NCBI RefSeq assembly: GCF_910591885.1 | Contig: NW_025963549.1 | Span: forward strand, 2,542,001-2,606,000 | Direction: 5' to 3' | DNA length: 64,000 nucleotides | Source: Bombus terrestris | Lineage: Eukaryota; Arthropoda; Insecta; Hymenoptera; Apidae | Part shown: positions 1-11,100 of the stretch, in pieces | Layout: every line of letters begins with the position of its first letter | How positions within the stretch are numbered: the first letter of the stretch is position 1 | Program-made: the position numbers and the translations under genes | The notes under the pieces: generated by a model | What the model was told of the DNA's origin: nothing | Seen by the model: only the letters and a program-made list of their open reading frames with translations | The model's database searches: none

Positions 1-1707
1 GTTTTCCTAGAAGTGGTGACCACTTCAACAAAAAGGTCGAGCAGGTTGTAATAAAAAAGGAGAGAAATTTAAGTAACGAATCAGAAGAAAAATTTGAGGA
101 CACAGAAAATAATTTGAGAAGGCCAGGACGGGAAACAAAGAAACCTCAAAGATATGGCCAAACGAGCTCATATTTCATTTATGTGAATATAGTTAGCGCA
201 GGCAGTCCTCAAACCTATGAAGAAGCTTTAAGTGGAGATGACAGCAGATCATGGAAAGAAGCAATGGATCGAGAAATGAATAGTTTAGTCAAAAATAAAA
301 ACCTGGCAATTAGTAGAGAAACCAAAAGATAAAAAGGTATTAGACTTGAAATTGGTATATACGAATAAATCCGATAATCGTAAGAAGGCGCGACTAGTTG
401 TTCGGGGTTTCCAATAAAAGGAAATACCGGAAGATTTATACTCTCCAGTGGCAAAAATGCAAACGCTGAAGTTATTACTATCTTATTGTTGTCAATTCGG
501 TTCGATGATTATGCAAATGGATGTAGAAACAGCATTCCTAAACGGAACTATAAAATCGGAAGTATTTGTAAAACAACCTATGGGTTACGCCGATAAAAGC
601 GGGAAAGTGTGTAAACTATCAAAGGCGTTATATGGATTGCGTGTGAGTTCATGGGTTTGGTATGAATGTTTCGACGAGTATATTAAAAAATTAGATTTTC
701 AAAGAAGTGAGAGTGATTATTGTCTGTATATGAAGTATGAGAGCGATCATGTTATATACTTAATTCTATTCGTGGATGACTTATTAATGTGTGGAAAAAA
801 CAAAAGAAAAATCGATGAAATTAAAAATAAATTGTCAAACAAATTTGCGATGAGGGACTTAGGTGAAGTAAAGACTTACTTAGGAATATACATTGAATAC
901 GATCATAAGAAGTGTAAGATGAAATTAGATAAAAGTAGTTATATAGAGTCATTAGCGAAACGATGGTATATAGGAAATAGTAAACTATATTTTACACCAA
1001 AGGAAAAAAACTTAAATTTAGAACCCGCACAGTCAGCCTCAGGCGATATAAGATATAGAAACCTCATAGGAGCTTCATTATGTATTAGTACTGGAACAAG
1101 ATTAGACGTTAGTTATAGTGTAAGCTATTTAAGTCGATTTCAAAACAGTTACGACGGGACCCATTATAAATATGCGTTGAGAATTTTGTAATACTTATAT
1201 TTAACCAGAAAATTAAGGTTGACTTATGAAAGAAATTTGAACGCTGAAATCATTTATTGCTTTGTTGACGGTGATTTATCATAAGACTACTACAAGACTA
1301 CTACGGGATTTATCATAAGATTTTTCGGAAACGCAATTTACTGGAAATCGAGAAAGCGAAACAGCGTGACAAAATCATCAACAGCCGCCGAGTAAGTAGT
1401 TTTGTCAGAAGCAGGGAGTGAAATAAAATTTCTAAAGAAATTATTGAAAAATTTCAAAATAATGATCGAGAGACCAATAAAAATTTACGAACATAATTCT
1501 GGAGCGATTGCGATATCAAAATTTGGAAACTTGACAAAAAATTATGAGTACATTGAAGTACATTTCCATTTTGTAAATGAAAGTTGGGAAATTAAAGAGA
1601 TTGACGTTATAAAAGTAAATTCAGAAAACAATGTAGCAGATATTCAAACGAAGGATTTAGGGAGAAATAATTTTGAAAATTTTAGATTACTTTTAAAAAT
1701 AGTTTAA
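1..1707 (+). pseudogene. Decayed copia-type pol fragment (reverse transcriptase and RNase H)
   Basis: This is the 3' part of a Ty1/copia polyprotein entering from the left edge. Reading frames give the segment between integrase and RT (about 114-415), the RT palm (448-1191, with the MDVETAFLNG block and an FVDD catalytic box in place of the usual YVDD) and the end of RNase H (about 1402-1707). It is broken by a stop near 415, by frameshifts near 300 and 1190-1260, and by more stops before 1402. The protein is clearly related to, but well diverged from, the other copia copies in the window, so it is a separate, older lineage. A purine tract at 1743-1751 follows the coding end and leads into an LTR. 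Not expected to be functional. Confidence 0.85.
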
Positions 1708-1751
1708 TTTTCACAAAAGGAAATGAATATGCAGCACAATAATTAAGGAGG

Positions 1752-2075
1752 TGTATTGAGATATGTAAAATTTTTGTGCTGGACTAGGTCGAGTGCGTAG
1801 TGAAGATGTTTGTATGTGGATATCAGTGTGTGGAGATATGTGTGTGCGCGGCGACTGAAAAACAGATGAATGTAAACAGTTCGGTCGGTTAACAGTCTAC
1901 ATAAGGTCGGGTATGGAAGAAAGTGCTGAGACGCGTGCAGCTGTGTAACGATATATATTCTAAAAATCGTTTATAAAATAAATATGTGTCTACGTTAATA
2001 GTAAAGGCCAGTGTAAATTTTATGTTTCGATAACAATATTTCGGCCATCAAGATCCACAATTCTCATCAATAACA
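1752..2075 (+). mobile_element. LTR of the older copia lineage
   Basis: It begins TGTATTGAGATATG directly after a polypurine tract (AATTAAGGAGG) and carries an AATAAA signal near 1977. It ends in ACA either at 2035 or, as preferred here, at 2075. A second copy lies at 8,590-8,912 in the same orientation. A PBS-like string TGGTCGCAGAG at 2080-2090 resembles the initiator tRNA-Met type PBS of the younger copia family with one change, so this could be a 5' LTR rather than a 3' one. The right boundary is uncertain because both copies also share the sequence beyond it. Confidence 0.6.
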
Positions 2076-2088
2076 CTGTTGGTCGCAG

Positions 2089-2240
2089 AGTTATACCACC
2101 GCAACCACCCTACTATCTTAACGGAAATCAGGGGATCGATCAATACGCGGTGTCGTCTCCTAGAATCGTAACGGGAATTTGCGACTCCCGTTGACTCGCT
2201 TCCATGCGATCAAATCTCTCCACGGTTGGACAAATTGACA
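2089..2240 (-). mobile_element. Fragment of the 934-bp LTR family (reverse)
   Basis: It shares the GTTATACCAC..., GGGGATCGA... and CGTAACGGGAATTT... blocks, in the same order, with the terminal part of the solo LTR at 42,313-43,244. It is a truncated, diverged copy. The same fragment follows the LTR copy at 8,590-8,912, so LTR and fragment were duplicated together. Confidence 0.6.
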
Positions 2241-2795
2241 TCAACTCTGGCCAATGTAAAATCCAGGAGTAAACCCTCCATTTTTACATTTTCATACTTA
2301 AATATTCAAACCAACCTATCTCCGTTACTAATGCATATATGCAGACAATACGATGTGCATTGTTCTCCACATTTCCTGCCAAATACAATTCACATCTGCT
2401 AGTTAGAGCTACGTCAAGTCTGAACCCTGTCAAATCCAGTGTAATTGCAGATTTGCATATTCATGCCTGAACATTCAGATCAACGTATCGCTGTTTCTAT
2501 TGATATGTCGATATGTCGACAAATGGATGCGCGATATACTCCATATTTGCTGATAAATACAGTGCAGATCATACGAATTACGCTATATAAAAACAGTATC
2601 GATTCAAATCCAGCTAATTGCAGTTTTTAATATACATTATTAAATATTCAAAACCACGCATCTCCGTTACTGTTGGAAATGTGTCGACAATACGATATGC
2701 CTGGTACTCCACATTCCTTGCCAAATACATCGCTTACCAGCCAGTTTGCGCTATATCTGCACTGGTCCCAGACAGATCAAGCATAAATATAAGTC
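2241..2795 (+). repeat. 168-bp satellite, short forward array
   Basis: About three diverged monomers with the landmark strings of the family: TATCTCCGTT, GCAGATATG, CTCCACATTT, AAATCCAG and TTGCATATTC. The array is bounded on the left by an LTR fragment and on the right by the truncated U3 of the 822-bp LTR family. Confidence 0.8.
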
Positions 2796-2804
2796 GGAGA
2801 TGAA

Positions 2805-3560
2805 ATATCACGGGAAACTTCCGTTTGGAATTTTGGGAAAATCCCGTAACATTGTAATCTAGATTCTACCATAGCTGTAATTCAACAATTGTAGCCATCC
2901 AGTCCGATTGTAATTGTTCGAAACTTGTGATACTGCAATTGGCCTCGAGGCGACAACCAGTCAACGAACGTAGCCGCGGTCAAGGGATGAACGTTTTGTC
3001 TAATAAAGGCATGGAGTAATTCTATAGCTATCCTTAAATGAAATAATCGTAGCGGCACGTGACAGTAAACATTCCAACGGTTTCTCTCCCGTGTCTCGCC
3101 ACACGCAGACTCTATCCGTCGGATAAGATGATTGCCAGATGTCAACGCATCTCAACAGTATATGTTTAGCTAGCCTGAGGACCCATTATAAACCTTAAGA
3201 TTTAGTTAATTAAAGTCCTTAACAGTCCTAAACAGGCAAACAGTCTTCGTTCCAACTACGGGATGATAGGTGAAATCTACTTTTCCACGGACGACGCTTC
3301 CCTCTAGCAACGTTCCCTCAAGGGCTACTAGCATCCTTCTCTAACCATCAACATGGAAATTGTCCAATTAACAGTAACGTCACTATCAATCTCTTTCCGA
3401 GCGAAGTCTTTTCTCCACGAATCCGATGTTCCGGTGCCCTTAGACACACCCATCATTGTTTTCCACTGCAGCATCATCGTGCCGGAAAATCATTCTCTCG
3501 TGAGGTCACATTAACCATTAACAAAGAGCCTTAACACTCGCTGGATATTCTATGTTTTGA
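2805..3560 (-). mobile_element. Truncated copy of the 822-bp LTR family (U3 part)
   Basis: It aligns along most of its length with the U3 part of the complete LTR at 5,172-5,993 (for example the GAGGCGACAACCAGTC and CTTAGACACACCCATCAT blocks). It lacks the R-U5 end, which would lie on the left. A very similar copy sits at about 30,880-31,640 and inverted copies at about 46,370-47,115 and 56,890-57,630. Each lies upstream of an F-box copy in divergent orientation. Confidence 0.6.
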
Positions 3561-3935
3561 CAAAGAGTTTGTTCAGTCCTACCTATACCGTAGATAAGGA
3601 AGTATGGTACAACTTGGAATCAGGATGAAAACGAATTCAGTTATCCCGTTGACCGCGGCTTTGTTATTGAACCCAGGATCATTGTCATTAGCTTCTCGAG
3701 TACCTAATTACCACGACTACTTGTCAAATTATATAACAATCAAATTTACACTAGTAAATATCTGCTCTATTGCATAACTTCAACGTCTAAAGCTAATGAA
3801 GATTCGTTTCGCGCCTCTAACTCTAATCATAATGTGAACCCGATGTAAGTGAAAATACATGCACATACCATCGATTCTGCCTCACCGGGACTCTCACCCG
3901 GAACCGGAACTCGCAGTGCACCGTGACGAACAGCA
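3561..3935. other. Intergenic sequence upstream of F-box copy 1
   Basis: No coding region was recognised. The stretch is conserved in the other three F-box loci, so it belongs to the duplicated cassette and may hold upstream control sequence. A diverged relic of part of it (about 3,690-3,845) lies at 6,169-6,320. Confidence 0.4.
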
Positions 3936-3972
3936 CTTATATGAGCCTCCACTCTTAGCCAGACCGTCAGTC
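3936..3972 (+). promoter_or_regulatory. Core promoter of F-box copy 1 (TATA-like plus initiator)
   Basis: A TATA-like CTTATATGA (3936-3944) lies about 31 bp before the A of an arthropod-type initiator TCAGTC (3967-3972). The predicted start leaves a leader of about 29 nt before the ATG at 3998. Copies 2 and 3 carry the stronger TATATAAG at the same place, so this TATA box has probably decayed by a base change. Confidence 0.65.
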
Positions 3973-3997
3973 GTGCTCGCGCAACAGTAGAAGCAAC

Positions 3998-4436
3998 ATG
4001 GAGTTTCTTTAGATCTCTGCTACGCGTCGTTGGTTTGTTCGTGCCAAGTAAGGTAGATATCATTTCCGAACTACCACTGGAGGTTTTGCACTTGATACTT
4101 CGAAAATTGGATCCCTCGTCCCTGCAGAGCGCCGCTCTTGTATCGCGCAAATCGTTCAACGTATGTAGTTCTGACAAGTGTCTACGGCGGAAAGTGAGAC
4201 GTCACATGCGACATACGAGAAAGCGGGTCAATATGCAATTTCTCGGACCTGCAGCCGCTAAAGCTACCAACCAAGAATCAAGAAGTAGAGGACGTTGTGA
4301 GGGCAACCTAAGGCACGAAATAAGTTTATCCGCTGCTCGTACGGCGGTCGTCGTTGGAAGGTTACGCGGTCCTCCGAAAATTTCGATGCGAGATCGCCCC
4401 ATCGATGTTGGACCAATAAAATGTATTAGACTCTAA
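3998..4436 (+). pseudogene. F-box protein gene, copy 1 (frameshifted at codon 4)
   Basis: It encodes the same small F-box protein as 32,073-32,510. F-box proteins link a target to the SKP1-cullin ubiquitin ligase; that role is inferred here from the family. The original ATG at 3998 is followed by an extra C in the TTT run, giving a stop at codon 5. The rest is open from an internal ATG at 4035, which keeps the whole F-box (ISELPLEV...LILRKLDPSSL...ALVSRK). The key tryptophan of copies 2-4 (SRKWFNV) is changed to Ser. Probably dead, unless the internal ATG is used. Confidence 0.75.
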
Positions 4437-4524
4437 CTCGTGTAAGTACCTTAATTTGACTGCTTGCTCTTGCGAGAACTTGAAACGGTCTTGTCCGGAT
4501 TCAGAACTGTAGCGTGAAGCTTGA

Positions 4525-4530
4525 AATAAA
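4525..4530 (+). terminator. Poly(A) signal of F-box copy 1
   Basis: AATAAA about 90 bp after the stop codon. The signal and its surroundings are conserved in all four copies. A perfect 5' splice-site string GTAAGT lies just after the stop (about 4442-4447), so a 3'-UTR intron is possible. Confidence 0.6.
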
Positions 4531-4555
4531 ATGGTTTTACTGAGACGGCAGTGTT

Positions 4556-5171
4556 AACATATTCAAATGAATTTATCTCCGTTTCTATTGCACATATGGC
4601 GACAAAGCGATGCCCGTTACATTTCACATCCGATGTCATGTGCACCGCACATCTGCTGGTTTGTACCATGTCAACTCCGGTCTCTGTCAAAGCTAGCGAA
4701 ATTGCTGCTTTACATATTCATGATTAATCATTCAAATCACCGTATCGTCGTTTGCATTGCAGATATGCCGACAATTCGATGCGCGATATACGCCACTTTT
4801 GCTGCCAAACACAATGCATATTATCTGGTTTGAGTTATTTAACGTGTGGGCGCAGCCAAACTCACCGTATTTGCAATTATGCATTTTCAGGCGAAATATT
4901 CAAATATTACATATTCAAATGAACGTATCTTGGTTTCTATGTCGCCTATTCGATGCGCAGAACACTCCACATATGCTGCCAAATCAGCTAGTTTGTGCCA
5001 TGTTAACTCTGGATCCGACCAAATTCTGTGTAGTTGCAGATTTGCATATTCAGGCTTAAATATTCAAATCAAAGTATCTCTGTTTCTAATGCAGATATGA
5101 CGGTGAATTGATGCGTGTTAGACTCTACATTGGCTGCCAACTGGAGCACACATTAGCCCGTTTGTGCTACT
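4556..5171 (+). repeat. 168-bp satellite, forward array
   Basis: About 3.5 monomers between the F-box cassette and the 822-bp LTR. It has a near-identical inverted counterpart at 44,768-45,390. Satellite monomers resume directly after the poly(A) region of the F-box gene. Confidence 0.85.
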
Positions 5172-5993
5172 TGTAAAGATATATGAGGGAGTCGGAAATA
5201 CAAATAATTTCCTTTATTTAGCACAAAACAGTTATAAATATATCGGAGATGAGAGAACACCGGAGCCTCCACTTTGGAGCGTTGGGAGGACCCCTTAGTG
5301 CTGTAATCCAGATTTCACCATAACCTAAGAAACTGTTGTCATTCGATTCGGCTGTACTTATTCGAGATTTATAATAGTGAGCTCGGGCTCGAGGCGACAA
5401 CCAGTCGCCGAAAGTAGTCGCGGTCAAGGGATGAACGTATTGCCTAAGAAAGGCATGAAGTAACTTTATAGCTCTCATTAAAAGAAATACTTGGGACGGG
5501 GCACGACGGTAAAAATTTCAACGATTTCTGTCCCATGACTCGCCACACGCAGACTTTGCCCTTCGGGTAAGATGATTGCCAGATGTCGACGGATCCTCAG
5601 AATATATGTTTAGCTGGCCGAGGGCCAGCTACGAATATTAAGTTTCAATTATACAAAGTATTTCATATAGACAAATAGCCTGCGCACCAACTACGGAAGA
5701 TAAGAGAAATCTATCCTTCTACGAACGCTTCCCACTGGCAACTCTCCCCAAGGACGGTAAGCACCCTTCTCTAACCACCAACATGGAAATTGACCAATTA
5801 ACAGTAACGTCAATTTCCCTCACTTTCTGAACGAACACTTTTCTCCACGAATCCGATGATCTCGTGCCCTTAGACACACCCATCATAGTTTTCCTCGACA
5901 GCGTCGCCGTGATGTAGAGACACTCGCTAGTGCGAACTCATCAGCAATCGACTTTGTCTTTCTTATACGTAGTAATTGCTCCTTTCTCTAACA
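5172..5993 (-). mobile_element. 822-bp LTR with a copia-like R-U5 and a different U3
   Basis: In plus coordinates it starts TGTAAAGATATATG and ends CTAACA, so on the minus strand it reads TGTTAG...TTTACA. The left 60-70 bp (R-U5, with the poly(A) signal of GCTAAATAAAGG) closely match the end of the 245-bp copia LTR. The remaining roughly 750 bp are unrelated to it. No convincing target duplication remains (CTACT on the left, TGTAG on the right). An inverted copy lies at 43,946-44,767. I found no internal region that belongs to it. Confidence 0.6.
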
Positions 5994-6168
5994 TGTAGTG
6001 CAACTTAGACATCATACGGTTTACGCTATGTAAAATCTGGACCCAGCCAGATCCAGCGTAGTTGCAGTTTCGTATATTCAGGATTAAGTATTCAAACGAC
6101 GCTAACGTAGGGTAGAGCTCAGCATCCGTTGACCGCGGAAACGTTGCCGGAGCCGAGACCATTGTCAT
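5994..6168 (+). repeat. Satellite remnant
   Basis: A partial satellite monomer (CATCATACGGTTTACGC, CAGATCCAGCGTA, GTATATTCAGG) up to about 6,115, followed by a short stretch with no clear match. The same junction occurs inverted near 43,800-43,945. Confidence 0.6.
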
Positions 6169-6320
6169 AGTGCCGCGAATGTCGAAACATTGCGATTACA
6201 TATCGACGCTGTAATCTTTCTAATTTGTGTCAATAAACTCAACTATAGTTACACCGCACCGATGGCTAATTTCAACGAAGATTCATCGAACACCCCCACC
6301 CCTAATCCTAACGTTGACCC
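6169..6320. repeat. Diverged relic of the F-box upstream region
   Basis: It shares blocks such as the TTCAACG...AATGAAGATTC and CTAATC...GACCCGA region with about 3,690-3,845 upstream of F-box copy 1. No coding part is attached. Confidence 0.35.
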
Positions 6321-6504
6321 GACAAATATATCTTATACTATGAAGACATCGAAAACCTAGTCGCACGCACGTTTGTTGTCAACCGACACTTTAAAATGTT
6401 TCTAACGGCTGCCAATTGCCCTTTGGCCCAACTAAGGCCTGGACACTCTCTGACGCCTACACACACATTCACATGTACAGTTCAAATGTATCATCTTCCT
6501 AACA
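6321..6504 (-). mobile_element. Truncated, diverged 245-bp copia LTR
   Basis: On the minus strand it begins TGTTAGGAAGATGATACATT and runs through the CCAGGCCTTAGTTGGG and TTGTTGTC-type blocks of the 245-bp LTR. It stops before the R-U5 end. It is more diverged than the other LTRs of the family. Confidence 0.75.
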
Positions 6505-7175
6505 CTATTTTATATTTGGTTACTGTCAAATGCAATGTAATTGCAGTTTCGCATAGTCATGCTTAAATATACAAATCAACGTATCTCCGCTGCTATCGCA
6601 GATATGCCGACATTTCGATTCGCGTTATACTCCAGATTTGCAGGCAAATACAGAACACACCAGTCGCTTTGCGCTTCGTCCTCTCTGGACCTTGTGAAGT
6701 GCAGCGTAAATGAAGTATTGCGTATTCAGGAATAAACATTCAGATCAATGTATCTTCGCCTCTATAGCAAATATGCCGACAACCAATCCACATTTGCTGC
6801 CAAATACAGAGCACATTAGCTGGTCAGCGTTATGTCGACTCTGGTCCCCGTTATATGCAGTGTAATTGTAGTTCTGCAGATTCAGACTCAAATATTCAAC
6901 TAAACGTATCTCCGTTGCTGTTGCTGGTATGTCGACAATTCGATATGGCTGGTACTCCACATTTCTTGCCACATACAGCGCTCACCAGCCAGTTTGCGCT
7001 ATATCCACATGAATTGTCCCAGACGAATCAAGCCTATTTGCAGTTTTGCATAATCAGGATAAAATATTCATACCCACGTATCTCCGTTTCTGTTGCAAAT
7101 ATGTTGACAATTCGATGTGCCTTATACTGCACATTTGCTGCCAAATATAGTGCACACCAGCCGTTTTTTCACTAA
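6505..7175 (+). repeat. 168-bp satellite, forward array
   Basis: About four monomers. The part at 6,840-7,010 closely resembles the single array piece at 30,663-30,870. Confidence 0.85.
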
Positions 7176-7190
7176 TTCAACTGTTACCTT

Positions 7191-7566
7191 GCGTGATAGG
7201 AACCGTGCGACGTCCCTCGATATTTAGCCACTAAGGGGCCGCTGACCGTTATTTACACCCTCATCAAACCTAAGGACCCACCATAAACTTAGACTTATTA
7301 AGTAATTCTAGATGGTCCCTTTCTTCTTGCACGTCCAATTTCTTAAATGTTTTTGATTGATGTGTATTCCTTAGAAAAGTCCTTATGTTTATTCTACGCT
7401 CTTAGAAATTACGGAAAATCTGGTAGTTATGTAATGGGAAAACCGGTAATTATATAATATTAAACCGGACATTTATCTGATGAAAATGTGTGTATTTACC
7501 CATGAACAAGGTCATCCATGAGCCACGTTGGTACGGTGCTTACTCCTCCTATCTTCATTCATTAAC
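7191..7566 (-). mobile_element. Diverged piece of the 934-bp LTR family (reverse)
   Basis: It matches, with many changes, the first 350 bp of the reverse solo LTR at 42,313-43,244 (blocks GGACCCACCATAAA, GTTTATT.CGC, GGACAT.TA.CTGA, CCACGTTGGTA). It abuts a forward piece of the same family at 7,567, so the two pieces meet head to head. Confidence 0.5.
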
Positions 7567-7790
7567 TGTAAAATTCGAGCTATCGCGGGGAGACGCGGTC
7601 GTTAGAATACGCGTTAACGAGAGTCGTAAATTCCCGTTACGATTAGAATAATCGACACCACGAATAGTTCGATCCCCGTATTTCGGTTAGGATAATCGGG
7701 GTGGTTGATGCGGTATAACACTGAGAGTCACAGAATTATAATAATGTATATTTCCAACAATTAGTCTACATGATTGAAAAGATATCAACA
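7567..7790 (+). mobile_element. Diverged 5' part of the 934-bp LTR family (forward)
   Basis: It starts TGTAAAATTCGAGCTATCGC and follows the first roughly 220 bp of the solo LTR at 24,375, including CGTAAATTCCCGTTACGATT and GATCCCCGTATTTC. Confidence 0.6.
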
Positions 7791-8589
7791 ATTAACAACC
7801 TTATCGCACGCAGATAACATAGATGTATACAATATAGAGCAAGGCTCTTACGATTGAGCTTAGTCTCTTGGTGGACGTAGCACGATATGATACTTAATAG
7901 AATAAGCGAATGTTTGGCTCAATGTGTAACGTTCGACGCGTCACAAGGAACTGATCGACTTTGGATGATTTCTTTGTCTCATCTTTAAGACGACCCCCAC
8001 TATACTTAGGTCACGCCAGCGTTCGCGCCTATGATCACGTATGTCTGTTCTTGCATGGAAAACGTAACGGACCAAATTCGACGTTTCGAGAACTCGCTGC
8101 TTGGCGACAGTTATGCGCTCGTCGATACATTGTATATGATCCGGCGGTCAGATAAGATGATCTGACTGAGACATTGTAGGGCCGCGAGTGACGGTTAGAA
8201 AATACAGCCTGTGTTAAGCCTCGTGGCGTAACATTAACGCTGATCATACCCAATGGGTATCGCGAATCTTTGTCCTCCCTTTTCATAAAAAAAAGAGTGA
8301 ACGACGAATCGGCTTCCCTTGATCAAAAATTACCTACATACCGAGCTTTCCTCCGTAAGTATATAAGAGGGGAATTCGAGTTATATCTCGGTTCGAAAAC
8401 TCTCTACACCCATGACTTCTTCGAAGACCACCTATCTATGCATACTCCATCTAGGTTTTCAGATCAGTCAATATATCTACCCGGATTCTCTCATATCAGA
8501 TCAATCCATTTCTTCGTCACCTATACCTTAATCGGCGGAGTTACTAACTTGTGCTGTTGTACAAAGTTGTTGGAAATACATACTTCATA
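7791..8589. other. Unassigned sequence
   Basis: No gene or known repeat was recognised. One open frame at 8,270-8,590 has no domain I recognise. The last 35 bp (GTTGTACAAAGTTGTTGGAA) resemble the 934-bp LTR family in reverse, so the stretch may be the inside or far side of a rearranged member of that family. Confidence 0.4.
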
Positions 8590-8912
8590 AATATTGAAAT
8601 ATGTATAATTTTGTGCTGGACTAGGTCCAGTGCGTTGTGGAGATCTTTGTAACGGGATATCACTGTGTGGAGATATGTGTGTGCGCGGCGACTGAGAAAC
8701 AGACGAACGTAAACAGTTCTATCGGTTAACAGTCTTCAAAAGGTCGGGTATGAATGAAAGTGCTGAGACTCGTGCAAATGTATATCGATAAATATTCTAG
8801 AAATCGTTTATAAAATAAATATGTGTCTACGTTAATAGTAATGCCCAGCGTAAATTTAATGTTTCCAAAACAATATTTCGGCCATCAAGATCCACAATTC
8901 CCATCAATAACA
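8590..8912 (+). mobile_element. Second copy of the older copia-lineage LTR
   Basis: It aligns along its length with 1,752-2,075 (GTGCTGGACTAGGTC, GTGTGCGCGGCGACTGA, AATCGTTTATAAAATAAATA). No pol sequence precedes it, so it is a solo LTR or one carried here by duplication. Homology to the first copy continues past its end to about 9,430. Confidence 0.65.
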
Positions 8913-9075
8913 TTGTTGGCCGCAGAGTTATACCGCCGCAACCACCCTATTTTCTTAACGTAAATCAGGGGATCGATCAATACGCGGCGTCGCTTCTTAG
9001 AATTGTAACGGGAATTCGCGACTCCCGTTGACGCTCTTCCTCGCGATCAGATCTCCCCACGGTTGGACAAATTGA
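8913..9075 (-). mobile_element. Fragment of the 934-bp LTR family (reverse)
   Basis: Duplicate of 2,089-2,240, with the same order of GTTATACC, GGGGATCGATCAATACGCGG and CGTTGACG-type blocks. Confidence 0.5.
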
Positions 9076-11100
9076 CATCAACTCTGGCCGATGTCAAATC
9101 CAGGCGTAAACCCTCCATTTTTACATTTTCAGACTTAAATATTCAAACCAACCTATCTCCGTTTCTAATGCAGATATGCAGACAATACGATGTGACTTGT
9201 TCTCCACATTTCCTGCCAAATACAGATACAGTTACAGTTCCATACAATACAGTTCACATCTGCTAGTTAGAGCTACGTCAAGTCTAAACTCTGCCAAATC
9301 CAGTGTAATTCTAGTTTTGCATATTCATGCTTGAACATTCAGATCAACGTATCGCTGTTTCTCTTGCAGATATGTCGAAATCTTAATGCGCGATATACTC
9401 CACATTTGTTGATAAATACAGTGCAGATCATACGAATTGAGCTATATCAAATCCGCGTCGAGTCAAATCCAGCGTGATTGCAGCTTTGCATATACAGGTA
9501 AAATATTCAAATTTATGTGTTCTCCGTTGCTGCTACAGATATGCCGACAAATGCCATCTTCGATCACCGACAAATCCAGCGTAATTGCAGTTTTTCATAT
9601 ACATTATTAAATATTCAAAGCCACGCATCTCCGTTACTGATGGAAATGTGTCACAGTACGATGTGCCTTATACTCCACATTTCGTCCGAATTAAGCCAAC
9701 AACATCCTATTAGCGCTATGTCCACTCTGGTCCGGTCAAACCCAACGCAACTGCAGTTTTGCATTATCAAACCTAAATAATCAAATCAACGAATCTCCGT
9801 TTCGATTGCAGATATGTGGAAAATTCGATGCGCTTTATACTCCGTAGTTGCTACTAAATACAGCTCACATCATCTGGTTTGCGCTATGTCAAATCCGGAC
9901 CCTGAGAAATCAAGCGTAAATGCAGTAATGCATGATCAGGGTTCAATATTCAGATCGACGTGACTCAGTTCCTATTGCAGATATGTCGACAAAACGGTGT
10001 GCGTTATATTCTACATAGACTGCCATACACTGGGCGCTCCATCTGGTTTAAGCCATGTTAAATACGGAACGAGTCAAATCCAGCGTATTTGTAGTTTTGC
10101 ACATTCAAGCCTAAATATTCACGTGAATGTATCTCCGTTTTCATAGTAGGTATGTTCACAATAGGATGCGTGTTATACTCCACATTTGCTGCCAAATACA
10201 GCACACATCAGGCAGTTTGCACATTGTCAAGACTGGAATCGGTGAAATCCAGCGTGACTGCAGTTTTGGATATTAATGCTTACATATTCGAATCGAGGTA
10301 TCTCCGCTTGTTTTGCAGAAACGTTGGCCATACGATGCGCGTTATATTCCACATCTGATGCCAAATCAGCCGGTTTGTGCTATGCCAACTCTGGACCCTG
10401 TAAAATCTAGCAGAATTGCAGTTTTTGCTATTAATGCTTAAATATTGCTTTCAAAGTCTCTCCGCTTGTTTTGCACATGTGTCGACAATGCGACACGTGT
10501 TATACTCTACATTTGCTACAGTTACATTACTCATCAGCTTGTTTGAGCTATGTCAACTCTGGTCTCTGCCAAAACTTGCCAAAATGCAATTTTGCATGTT
10601 CAGGAATAAATATTCAGATCAACGTGACTACATTTCGATTGCAGTTATGTAGACAATTCGATGCGCGTTATATTCCACATTGACTGCCATACGCAGAGCG
10701 CTTCATCTTGTTTAAGCCGTGTTAAATCCGGACCGAGTCAAATCGAGTATTTGTAGTTTTGCATATTCAAGCCTAGTTATTCAAGTGAAAGTATCTCCGT
10801 ATCCATTGTAGGTATGTCGACAATAGGATGCACGTAATACTGCACATTTGCTGCAAAATACAGCATACTCCAGCCGGTTTGCTCTATGTCATCTATGACA
10901 TCCCCGGCCGTGCCAAATACGGCGACATTGCAGGTTTCCATATTCAGAATCAAATGGTCAAATCCCCGTACTTCCTTTGCTGTTGCAGACATGCCGAGTA
11001 TTCGATGTGCCCGGTACTCCAGATTTCTTGCCCAATTCAGCGCACACTAGACAATTGGCGCTATGTCCGCACTGATCCCTGTCAAATCGAGCGTATCAGG
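9076..11100 (+). repeat. 168-bp satellite, forward array of about 12 monomers
   Basis: A regular array with TATCTCCG landmarks spaced mostly 157-169 bp. From 9,553 on it matches 35,644 onward at an offset of about 26.09 kb. The block 9,660-10,610 also matches 17,870-18,826. An uninterrupted copy of the target site of the copia element at 18,827 is seen at 10,603-10,607. Confidence 0.9.

Noticed and set aside
5218..5478. Minus-strand open frame (LLHAF.RQ.VHPLT....DWLSPR) that recurs at 2,882, 30,958, 44,461, 46,786 and 57,303
   Set aside because: It lies inside the U3/R of the 822-bp LTR family and changes frame and ends between copies. Similarity follows the DNA repeat, and no known domain was recognised.
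8270..8590. 106-codon open frame
   Set aside because: Its end overlaps an LTR-like tail and no domain was recognised.
9517..10683. Many 60-140-codon open frames in satellite DNA with recurring peptide strings
   Set aside because: 168 bp is 56 codons, so repeats echo in the same frame. The frames shift between monomers and occur in all three phases, with no sign of selection on protein.
2241..11100. CRISPR-like periodic repeats
   Set aside because: The period is about 168 bp without short conserved repeats and unique spacers, and the genome is eukaryotic.
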